Below, one piece after another: positions 57,221 through 64,000 of a stretch of DNA of 64,000 bases. The DNA is taken from the NCBI RefSeq assembly GCF_013375535.1, contig NZ_JABXJG010000001.1, forward strand, positions 1,178,001 through 1,242,000, in the 5' to 3' direction. This stretch comes from Sphingobium sp. 15-1 (GTDB taxonomy: Bacteria; Pseudomonadota; Alphaproteobacteria; Sphingomonadales; Sphingomonadaceae). The notes beneath the pieces are model-generated. The model was not told the origin of the DNA. It was given only the letters and a program-made list of their open reading frames with translations, and did no database searches. Every line of letters begins with the position of its first letter. Within the stretch, counting starts at the first letter, position 1. The translations under genes and the position numbers were made by a program.

Positions 57221-57503
57221 GGTTTCCCTGGGCCAATCGCCCCAGATCAGCATGAATGTCGATTGGCTTGAGGAAGGGATTACAATGGAAATATATAAGC
57301 GGCGGTTTTAGCGGACATGGCAGGAGCGCGCTGCGCTCGCGCCCACCCCCTGCCCCCTGTCCCCTGCCCGCTGTCCCCTGCCCGCTCCCGCTCCCGCTCC
57401 CGCTCCCGCTCCCGCTTGCGGGAGGGGAATTGGACAGGGTTAGGCAAGTCTTTACTTCGCTTGGGTTAGGGCGGGTCGGAATATTGGATCGCTGGATTGC
57501 CTG
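57221..57503. other. Intergenic region before the Amt gene
   Basis: This stretch holds the promoter region of the Amt-family gene. It contains degenerate GTCCCCTGCCC units leading into a pure (CCCGCT)6 tract, then CTCCCGC-TT-GCGGGAG as a hairpin. An 82-codon frame (57256-57504) runs through it and overlaps the Amt start, but has low-complexity composition. Confidence 0.5.
57381..57416 (+). repeat. (CCCGCT)6 hexanucleotide tandem repeat
   Basis: Six perfect copies of CCCGCT, preceded by two degenerate GTCCCCTGCCCGCT-like units. It lies 87 bases before the Amt start and could vary in copy number by slippage. Confidence 0.97.
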
Positions 57504-58772
57504 ATGCATCGCCTGTTTGCCCTTCTGCTTCTTTCTGCCCTGATGGCGCCGCAATCCGCCATGGCGCAGGTCGCCGTGGCGGATAGCGGCGATACGGCTT
57601 GGATGATCCTGTGCAGCGTGCTGGTGCTGCTGGCGGCTTTGCCGGGACTGACGTTGCGTCATGCGGGGCTGGTCCATGTGCGCGGCGCCCTGTCGGTGGG
57701 CATGCAGGGTTTGGTGGTGGCCGCCGGAGTCTCCCTGCTCTGGGGGATCGTCGGCTACAGCCTGGCCTATGCGCCGGGGAGCGGCTGGCTGGGCGGGCGG
57801 GCGCATATATTGCTCGCCAATCTGGGGGCGTTGCGGGATGGGCTGACCGTGCCGGAATCGGCCTTCGTGCTGTTCCAGATGGGGCTGGCGATCTTTGCCG
57901 CCTGCCTGTTGCCCGGTGCGGTGGCGGAGCGGGTGCGTCTGGGATGGATGACGGCCTTTGCCCTGCTCTGGCTGTTGCTGGTCTATGCGCCGGTGGTGCA
58001 TTGGGTCTGGGGCGGCGGATGGTTGGCGGGCCTGGGCGTCATGGATTTTGCCGGGGCGCTGGTCGTGCATCTCTGCGCGGGTTTTTCGGCGCTGGCGCTG
58101 GTGCTGATCGTGGGCAAGCGGCGGGCGGTTTCCGGGGGGCATGCCCCGCTTCTGAGCCTTGCAGGCGGCTTGCTGCTGTGGATCGGCTGGGCGGGGATCG
58201 TCGGTGGCTGGGCCTTTGGCGCGACGGACAATGCCGCGACGGCCATTCTCAACGCCCATTTCGCGGCCTGCGCGGGCGCCTTCGGCTGGATGCTGGTGGA
58301 GCGGATCGATCTTGGCCGGGTGACGACGACGGGCGCGGTGTCGGGAGCATTGGCCGGACTGGTGGCGATTTCCGCTTCGGTGGCTCTGGTCGGACCGGGC
58401 GGGGCGATGATGATCGGGCTGATTGCCGCCCTGCTCTGCCGGGTGGCCAAGGCGCTGCTGGGCGCGCGGATCGACGATGCGGCGGATGTGTTCCTGATCC
58501 ACGGGCTGGGTGGGCTGATAGGGGTGCTGTTGCTGGTTCCCTTCGTACTACCGGCATTGGGCGGAGTCGGCTTCGCGGCGGGGATCAGCCTTGGCGGCAC
58601 CATCGTCGCGCAGGTCATCGGCATAGCGGTGGTGGCGCTGTGGGCGATGGCCGGATCAGCGATCATCGCCCTGATGCTGTCGGTGATCGTGCCAGCCCGG
58701 ATCGGCGCGCGGGAGGAGGAAGAAGGCCTCGATCTGACGCAGCATAAGCAGCAGAGCTGGGATTTCCGCTGA
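57504..58772 (+). CDS. Divergent Amt/Rh-family ammonium transporter homologue
   Basis: An 11-helix channel-like protein of 422 aa with a signal peptide (LFALLLLSALMAPQSAMA). The twin-histidine pore is kept: His189 in DFAGALVVHLCAG and His333 in ADVFLIHGLGG, with Asp181 and Trp169. By eye against AmtB, the two Phe-gate residues appear replaced (Leu128 in FQMGLAIFAA, Ile232 in WAGIVGGW) and the S219 position is Trp236. The C-terminus (EEEGLDLTQHKQQSWDF) resembles the GlnK-binding tail but lacks HGE. No glnK is adjacent. Transport, sensing or another role is open. Confidence 0.88.
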   Translation: MHRLFALLLLSALMAPQSAMAQVAVADSGDTAWMILCSVLVLLAALPGLTLRHAGLVHVRGALSVGMQGLVVAAGVSLLWGIVGYSLAYAPGSGWLGGRAHILLANLGALRDGLTVPESAFVLFQMGLAIFAACLLPGAVAERVRLGWMTAFALLWLLLVYAPVVHWVWGGGWLAGLGVMDFAGALVVHLCAGFSALALVLIVGKRRAVSGGHAPLLSLAGGLLLWIGWAGIVGGWAFGATDNAATAILNAHFAACAGAFGWMLVERIDLGRVTTTGAVSGALAGLVAISASVALVGPGGAMMIGLIAALLCRVAKALLGARIDDAADVFLIHGLGGLIGVLLLVPFVLPALGGVGFAAGISLGGTIVAQVIGIAVVALWAMAGSAIIALMLSVIVPARIGAREEEEGLDLTQHKQQSWDFR

Positions 58773-58774
58773 AG

Positions 58775-59620
58775 GTGCGGATCGCCGTCGGCATATTCGC
58801 GCATCAGGAGGAGCGGCGGATCGGGCTGTGCCTGGCGTCCTTGCCGCTGGACCGGGCGGACATCGTCTTTCACGTGCTGGTGAACGGGTCGACGGACACC
58901 ACTGCGGCGCGGGCGCGGGAGGCGAGCGGCGGACGAACGAATGTCATCGTCCATGACATGGCCGCCGGTGGCAAGGCGCGGACATGGAATCATTTCGTCC
59001 ACGACCTGCTCAGCGGCGATGAGGATGCCGTCATCTTCATGGATGGCGATGCCGAAATCGTCGCCGGGTCGATCGACGCGCTGACGGCGGCGTTGGCGGC
59101 ACGGCCTGAGGCCCATGCGGCTGCGGGGATGCCGGTCAATGGGCGGTCGGTCGAGGCCTATCGCCAGAGCCTGCGGGATGAGCGGGGGCTGTTCGGTGAT
59201 CTTTATGCGCTGCCCGGACGGTTCGTCGCGGCAATCCGGGCGCGGGGCTTGCGCTTGCCAGAGGATCTGGTGGGAGACGATGGGCTGGTGGCCGCCTGGG
59301 CGCATACCGATCTGGGGCGCGATGCCGATTGGGATCGAGAGCGGGTGCTGGCGTGCGAGGATGCGGGCTTTCGCTGCGAGGCGGTGAGCCTGCTGCGGCC
59401 CTCCACGCTGCACATGCAATATCGGCGGATGATCAATTATTCGCTGCGCTATTTCCAGAACCGGATCATTTCCGACATCATGGCACGTGACGGAGTATCG
59501 GGGTTGCCGGTTCGCATGGATGCGCTTTACGGCGAATGGTTGCCGCGTTTTCGGCCCCGGCCCTTGCCGACAGGATGGTTCGATCGCAGGGCTTTGGCGC
59601 GAATGAAGGGGAAGCGATAA
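58775..59620 (+). CDS. Glycosyltransferase family 2
   Basis: A GT-A-fold glycosyltransferase of 281 aa. N-terminal strand RIAVGIFAHQEERRIGLCLA, the metal-binding motif FMDGDAEIVAG (DxD) near residue 90, and a later LPEDLVGDDGLVAAW acceptor region. The GTG start is three bases after the Amt stop, so it is translated with it. The sugar and acceptor are unknown. It could act in exopolysaccharide synthesis. Confidence 0.85.
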   Translation: MRIAVGIFAHQEERRIGLCLASLPLDRADIVFHVLVNGSTDTTAARAREASGGRTNVIVHDMAAGGKARTWNHFVHDLLSGDEDAVIFMDGDAEIVAGSIDALTAALAARPEAHAAAGMPVNGRSVEAYRQSLRDERGLFGDLYALPGRFVAAIRARGLRLPEDLVGDDGLVAAWAHTDLGRDADWDRERVLACEDAGFRCEAVSLLRPSTLHMQYRRMINYSLRYFQNRIISDIMARDGVSGLPVRMDALYGEWLPRFRPRPLPTGWFDRRALARMKGKR

Positions 59621-59639
59621 GGCCTCCCCCCTTTCCTTC

Positions 59640-60977
59640 TCAGCGGTCGCGGGCCGCCAGTTCCTTGTTGACGTAGAGCGCCACCATGGTCGCCACCGCG
59701 CCCGAGAGCAGGTAGATGCCCGAGGCGGCCAGACCGAACTTCACCGACAGCAGCAACGCCACCAGCGGAGCGAAGCCCGCGCCGACCAGCCATGCAAGGT
59801 CGGAGGTCAGCGCCGATCCGGTATAGCGCGCTTCGGTGGCGAAGTTGGACGCCACCACGCCTGACGACTGGCCGAAAGCCAGGCCCAGCAGCATGAAGCC
59901 CAGGATCATGAAGGCGACCTCACCCAGATCGCCGCCATTGAGCAGCAACGGCGCCATGACGCTGAAGATCGCGATGCCGAGAGCCGACCATGCCAGCAGC
60001 GAGCGGCGGCCGATCTGGTCCGCGATGAAGCCCGAGACGACGATGGCGAGCAGGCCAACCGACGCGCCGATCATCTCGATGATCAGGAAGCGTTCCAGCG
60101 GCTGTTTCGTGAACAGCGCGACCCAGCTCAGCGGGAAGACCGTCACCATGTGGAACAGCGCGAAGCTGGCCAGTGGAGCGAAGGCGCCGATGATGATGTT
60201 GCGCCCTTCCGCCTTGACGGTGGGCAGCACTTCGGACGGTTGCAGATCCTTCTGTTCGAACAGGCGCTCGAATTCATGCGTCACGACGATGCGCAGGCGG
60301 GCGAACAGCGCCACGACGTTGATCGCGAAGGCGACGAAGAAGGGATAGCGCCAGCCCCAGTCGAGGAAATCCGCGTCCGACAGCGTCATCAGGAAGAAGG
60401 CGAACAGGCCGCTCGCCACCAGCAGCGCCAGCGGCGCGCCAAGCTGCGGCACCATGGCGTACCAGCCGCGCTGATGCCGCGGCGCGTTGAGCGAGAGCAG
60501 CGAGGCGAGGCCGTCCCAGGTTCCGCCGAGCGCGATCCCCTGCGCGGCGCGCAAAATGACCAATACGACCGCTGCATAGTGGCCAATGGTCTCATATCCC
60601 GGCATGAAGGCGATCGACGCGGTCGATCCGCCCAGCAGGAACAAGGCCACGGTCAGTTTCGTGCCCCGACCGAAATGGCGGTCGATGGCCATGAAGATCA
60701 GCGAGCCGATGGGCCGCGTGATGAAGGCGACGGAAAAGATCGCGAAAGAATAAAGCGTGCCGGTCAGGGCATCCACATAAGGGAATACCAGGTGCGGGAA
60801 AACGATGACCGAAGCGATGGCATAGACGAAGAAATCGAAGAATTCGGAGGTGCGACCGATGATGACTCCGATGGAAATATCACCCGGCGCGATCTTGTGG
60901 TCCCGCGCATTGATCAGGCGCGCATCATCCTCCAGCGATCGGGAGGTGAAGGTCATGGCCTGTGAACTCATAGGCAT
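59640..60977 (-). CDS. MFS transporter, metabolite:H+ symporter (MHS) type
   Basis: A 12-helix transporter of 445 aa. N-terminal FFDFFVYAIASVIVFPHLVF, the family loop ARPIG-like FITRPIGSLIFMAIDRHFGR, and RAAQGIALGGTWDG are MHS landmarks (shikimate/proline-betaine-like). The substrate cannot be told. Divergent from cyoA across 182 bp that likely holds both promoters. Start at 60977 or an ATG a few codons in. Confidence 0.9.
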   Translation of the reverse strand: MPMSSQAMTFTSRSLEDDARLINARDHKIAPGDISIGVIIGRTSEFFDFFVYAIASVIVFPHLVFPYVDALTGTLYSFAIFSVAFITRPIGSLIFMAIDRHFGRGTKLTVALFLLGGSTASIAFMPGYETIGHYAAVVLVILRAAQGIALGGTWDGLASLLSLNAPRHQRGWYAMVPQLGAPLALLVASGLFAFFLMTLSDADFLDWGWRYPFFVAFAINVVALFARLRIVVTHEFERLFEQKDLQPSEVLPTVKAEGRNIIIGAFAPLASFALFHMVTVFPLSWVALFTKQPLERFLIIEMIGASVGLLAIVVSGFIADQIGRRSLLAWSALGIAIFSVMAPLLLNGGDLGEVAFMILGFMLLGLAFGQSSGVVASNFATEARYTGSALTSDLAWLVGAGFAPLVALLLSVKFGLAASGIYLLSGAVATMVALYVNKELAARDR

Positions 60978-61159
60978 CCGCTCCTTGGCTTAAGCCACCG
61001 GAACCTTTTTCTGTTCTGCCGGTGGCCACGAACAGGCAACATAACAGAAAACCGGCAGAGTCTAAGCAGTATCCCGCAATCCAAGCATTTTTTGCACCTG
61101 CGCACTATGGGACAAATTGCCCACTGTTCGACTCCCTGTGGACGGGTTAGCGCGCGCTC

Positions 61160-62275
61160 ATGCCACACCCCCTCTTCCCCAACTGGACCCGAATTTTCCG
61201 CTGGTCCGCTCCGATTCTGGCGCTGCCGCTGACGGCATGCAACTGGGTCGTGATGAACCCGTCGGGCGATATTGCGGTGCAGCAGCGCGACCTGATCCTG
61301 ATCTCGACCGCGCTGATGCTGCTGATCGTCATTCCCGTCATGGCGCTGGTCGTCTTTTTCGCCTGGCGTTACCGCTCTGCGAACCAGGCGGCGGAAAAGG
61401 AATATGATCCGGATTGGGATCATTCGACCAAGCTGGAACTGCTGATCTGGTCCGCCCCGCTGCTGATCATCATCTGCCTGGGCGCGTTGACCTGGGTGAG
61501 CACGCACAAGCTGGACCCCTATCGGCCGCTGGACCGGATCGACGCGCAGACGAAGATCGACCCCAAGGTGAAGCCGCTGACCGTCGAGGTCGTGGCGCTC
61601 GACTGGAAATGGCTGTTCATCTATCCGGAACTGGGCATCGCCACGGTCAATGAGCTGGCGATCCCGACCAATGTGCCGGTGCGCTTCGACATCACTGCCT
61701 CGACGGTCATGAACAGCTTCTACATTCCTGAACTGGCCGGGCAGATCTATGCGATGCCGGGCATGAAGACGCAGTTGCATGCGGTCGCCAACAAGGCTGT
61801 GGGTGGCGTGGGCTTTTCCGCCAACTATTCGGGCGCGGGCTTCAGCCATATGCGCTTTGCCTACAAGGCGCTCGACCGGGCCGGTTTCGACGGCTGGGTG
61901 GCGAAGGTGAAGGCTGGTGACGTCAATCTGGACCGCAATGTCTATCTGACGCTCGCCAAGCCCAGCGAGAAGGCCCCGGTCGCCTATTTCTCCGCCGTCG
62001 ATCCCAAGCTGTTCGACGCGGTCGTGAACCTCTGTCCCAAGCCCGGCCAGCGCTGCATGGGCGAGCTGATGCACATCAACATGATGGGCGGCGCGGGCAA
62101 GGAATCGGCGCATGAGACCGAAGGCCTTCGCTACGACTTCCCCAACAGCCATGTGATCGATCAGACCGAGCGCAATGAAGGCGTGCAGACCGCGCCGGAC
62201 GCACCGGGGGCCACCGAGGCTCCAGCCGATCACTCTTCCCACAGCGGCGCTGACGCGCACGCGCAGCATCGGTAA
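61160..62275 (+). CDS. cyoA: Cytochrome bo3 ubiquinol oxidase subunit II
   Basis: The CyoA subunit of the proton-pumping quinol oxidase, 371 aa. A lipoprotein signal ends LPLTAC, followed by two membrane helices and the periplasmic cupredoxin-like domain ([20 protein letters not shown] onward). The CuA ligand set of cytochrome c oxidases is absent, as expected for a quinol oxidase. The C-terminus is extended and His/Ala/Glu-rich ([15 protein letters not shown]). cyoB follows after five bases. Confidence 0.95.
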   Translation: MPHPLFPNWTRIFRWSAPILALPLTACNWVVMNPSGDIAVQQRDLILISTALMLLIVIPVMALVVFFAWRYRSANQAAEKEYDPDWDHSTKLELLIWSAPLLIIICLGALTWVSTHKLDPYRPLDRIDAQTKIDPKVKPLTVEVVALDWKWLFIYPELGIATVNELAIPTNVPVRFDITASTVMNSFYIPELAGQIYAMPGMKTQLHAVANKAVGGVGFSANYSGAGFSHMRFAYKALDRAGFDGWVAKVKAGDVNLDRNVYLTLAKPSEKAPVAYFSAVDPKLFDAVVNLCPKPGQRCMGELMHINMMGGAGKESAHETEGLRYDFPNSHVIDQTERNEGVQTAPDAPGATEAPADHSSHSGADAHAQHR

Positions 62276-62280
62276 GGCCC

Positions 62281-64000
62281 ATGACTGGCACAATGACAAC
62301 AGCACAGATGATCTTTGGTCGTCTGACATGGGACAGCTTCCCATGGCATGAGCCCATCATCGTCGCGACCTTCGCGGCGGTGGTGCTGGGTGGCGCGGCG
62401 GTCGTCGCGGCGCTCACCTATTTCAAGCTCTGGGGCTATCTCTGGAAGGAGTGGTTCACCAGCGTCGACCATAAGAAGATCGGCATCATGTACATGGTGC
62501 TGGGCCTCATCATGTTTCTGCGCGGCTTTGCCGACGCGATCATGATGCGCTTACAGCAGGCGCTCGCCTTCAACGGGTCGGAGGGCTATCTCAACGCCCA
62601 CCATTATGATCAGGTGTTCACGGCCCATGGCGTCATCATGATCTTCTTCGTGGCGATGCCGTTCATCACCGGCTTGATGAACTATATCGTCCCATTGCAG
62701 ATCGGCGCCCGCGACGTCAGCTTCCCGTTCCTCAACAATTTCTCCTTCTGGATGACCACGGGCGGCGCGGTGCTGGTGATGATGTCGCTGTTCCTGGGTG
62801 AGTTCGCCCAGACCGGCTGGCTTGCCTATCCGCCGCTTTCGGGGCTGGCCTACAGTCCCGCGACGGGTGTCGACTATTATATCTGGGCGCTACAGGTGGC
62901 CGGTGTCGGCACGACATTGTCCGGCATCAACCTGATCGCGACCATCGTGAAAATGCGCGCGCCGGGCATGTCCCTCATGAAGATGCCGGTGTTCACCTGG
63001 ACCTCGCTCTGCGCGAACATCCTGATCGTCGCGTCCTTCCCCATCCTGACCGCGACGCTCGTCCTGCTGTCGCTCGACCGCTATGCCGGCACCGCCTTCT
63101 TCACCAATGATTTCGGCGGCAATCCGATGATGTACGTCAACCTCATCTGGATCTGGGGCCACCCGGAAGTCTACATCCTCATCCTGCCGCTGTTCGGCGT
63201 CTTCTCAGAAGTCACCTCGACCTTCTCGGGCAAGCGCCTCTTCGGCTACACCTCCATGGTCTATGCGACCTGCTGCATCATGGTGCTGTCCTACCTCGTG
63301 TGGCTGCACCACTTCTTCACCATGGGGTCGGGCGCCAGCGTCAACAGCTTCTTCGGCATCACGACGATGATCATCTCGATCCCGACGGGGGCGAAGCTCT
63401 TCAACTGGCTGTTCACCATGTATCGCGGCAAGATCCGTTTCGAGCTGCCGATGATGTGGACCGTCGCCTTCATGCTGACCTTCACGATCGGCGGCATGAC
63501 CGGCGTGTTGCTCGCCGTTCCGCCCGCGGACTTCGTGCTGCACAACTCGCTGTTCCTGATCGCGCACTTCCACAATGTGATCATCGGCGGCGTGCTGTTC
63601 GGCCTGTTCGCGGCGATCAATTACTGGTGGCCCAAGGCATTCGGCTTCAAGCTCAATGTCTTCTGGGGCAAGGTGAGCTTCTGGTGCTGGCAGATCGGTT
63701 TCTGGATGGCCTTCACCCCGCTCTACATCCTCGGCCTGATGGGCGTCACCCGCCGTATGCGCGTGTTCGACGATCCGTCGATCCACATCTGGTTCATCAT
63801 TGCCGCCGTCGGCGCTGCGATCATCGCGGCGGGCATCGGCGCCATGCTGGTCCAGTTCGCGGTCTCCATCTGGAAGCGCGAGGAGCTGAAGGACGAAACC
63901 GGCGATCCCTGGGATGGCCGCACACTGGAATGGGCGACCAGTTCGCCGCCGCCGGAGTATAATTTCGCCTTCACGCCGGTCGTCTATGACACCGACACAT
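62281..64000 (+). CDS. cyoB: Cytochrome bo3 ubiquinol oxidase subunit I, 3' end outside window
   Basis: The catalytic haem-copper subunit. The first 573 codons are in the window, without a stop, so it is cut by the window end (about 660 codons are usual). The ATG at 62281 follows cyoA directly. Metal ligands are complete: His in [17 protein letters not shown] (CuB His and cross-linked Tyr), [11 protein letters not shown], and [11 protein letters not shown]; the K-channel Lys is in GAKLFNW. The quinol-site residues ([20 protein letters not shown]) match CyoB. cyoC and cyoD are expected beyond the end. Confidence 0.95.
   Translation, partial: MTGTMTTAQMIFGRLTWDSFPWHEPIIVATFAAVVLGGAAVVAALTYFKLWGYLWKEWFTSVDHKKIGIMYMVLGLIMFLRGFADAIMMRLQQALAFNGSEGYLNAHHYDQVFTAHGVIMIFFVAMPFITGLMNYIVPLQIGARDVSFPFLNNFSFWMTTGGAVLVMMSLFLGEFAQTGWLAYPPLSGLAYSPATGVDYYIWALQVAGVGTTLSGINLIATIVKMRAPGMSLMKMPVFTWTSLCANILIVASFPILTATLVLLSLDRYAGTAFFTNDFGGNPMMYVNLIWIWGHPEVYILILPLFGVFSEVTSTFSGKRLFGYTSMVYATCCIMVLSYLVWLHHFFTMGSGASVNSFFGITTMIISIPTGAKLFNWLFTMYRGKIRFELPMMWTVAFMLTFTIGGMTGVLLAVPPADFVLHNSLFLIAHFHNVIIGGVLFGLFAAINYWWPKAFGFKLNVFWGKVSFWCWQIGFWMAFTPLYILGLMGVTRRMRVFDDPSIHIWFIIAAVGAAIIAAGIGAMLVQFAVSIWKREELKDETGDPWDGRTLEWATSSPPPEYNFAFTPVVYDTDT

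Noticed and set aside
57256..57504. 82-codon frame ending at the Amt start, as a real gene
   Set aside because: Half of it is a Pro-Leu run produced by the hexanucleotide tract, and its start lacks a ribosome-binding site. I mention it only as a possible leader frame.

Overview
The window is a GC-rich, densely coded chromosomal segment of an alphaproteobacterium. Gene content and order point to the Sphingomonadaceae, most likely Sphingobium or a close relative. The main clues are a MucR/Ros regulator, an Irr/Mur-like Fur without Cys pairs, an Entner-Doudoroff operon zwf-edd-glk-eda, a non-zinc HemB, a cyo quinol oxidase, and many intergenic palindromic repeats. The genus is inferred; no rRNA is present. 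I see no insertion sequence, prophage, CRISPR array, toxin-antitoxin pair or known defence island, so this is mostly housekeeping sequence.

Layout. 0-7.5 kb: tRNA-Arg(CCG), ogt, and a three-gene RND efflux operon with a divergent TetR gene and an 18-bp perfect palindrome between them. 7.3-12.6 kb: a small unknown ORF, a periplasmic M16 protease, the RNA helicase RhlE and a PNPOx-fold protein. 12.7-20.5 kb: a plus-strand housekeeping run nfuA-like, tsaB (frameshifted), rimI, mucR, fur, plsC, miaB, phoH, ybeY, corC. 20.7-30.6 kb: a DUF2142 membrane protein, then PAP2 phosphatase, lpd, thioesterase and pdhC (E2) on the minus strand, a stress protein, a YadGH-like ABC exporter, a phospholipid-methyltransferase-like protein and a LysR regulator. 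30.7-34.9 kb: valine/isobutyrate catabolism (acyl-CoA dehydrogenase, hydroxyisobutyryl-CoA hydrolase, mmsB, a facing enoyl-CoA hydratase). 35.0-42.5 kb: folE translationally coupled to a PTR1/FolM-type pteridine reductase, a MobA-like nucleotidyltransferase, an MFS_3 transporter, and fadA/fadB beta-oxidation genes behind a 16-bp palindrome. 42.7-52 kb: galE-ybaK-pgl, an aminotransferase, a candidate small RNA, tRNA-Leu(CAA), and zwf-edd-glk-eda. 52-64 kb: a lipoprotein, gamma carbonic anhydrase, hemB, a glyoxalase-like protein, an M28 peptidase, a DUF2807 protein, an unusual Amt-family protein with a glycosyltransferase, an MFS transporter, and cyoA-cyoB (cyoB runs off the end).

How it works together: glucose is phosphorylated (glk), oxidised (zwf, pgl), dehydrated (edd) and split (eda) to pyruvate, which feeds the pyruvate dehydrogenase E2/E3 genes here. 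Branched-chain and fatty acids enter through the acyl-CoA genes, and electrons leave through the bo3-type oxidase.

Most worth a second look: the one-base deletion in the normally essential tsaB; the folE-pteridine reductase pair; the Amt homologue that keeps the twin histidines but seems to have lost both Phe-gate residues; a candidate sRNA with repeated CCCTG loops; and nine intergenic palindromic elements of several families, two of them with perfect arms of about 30 bp that recur or have relatives in the window.
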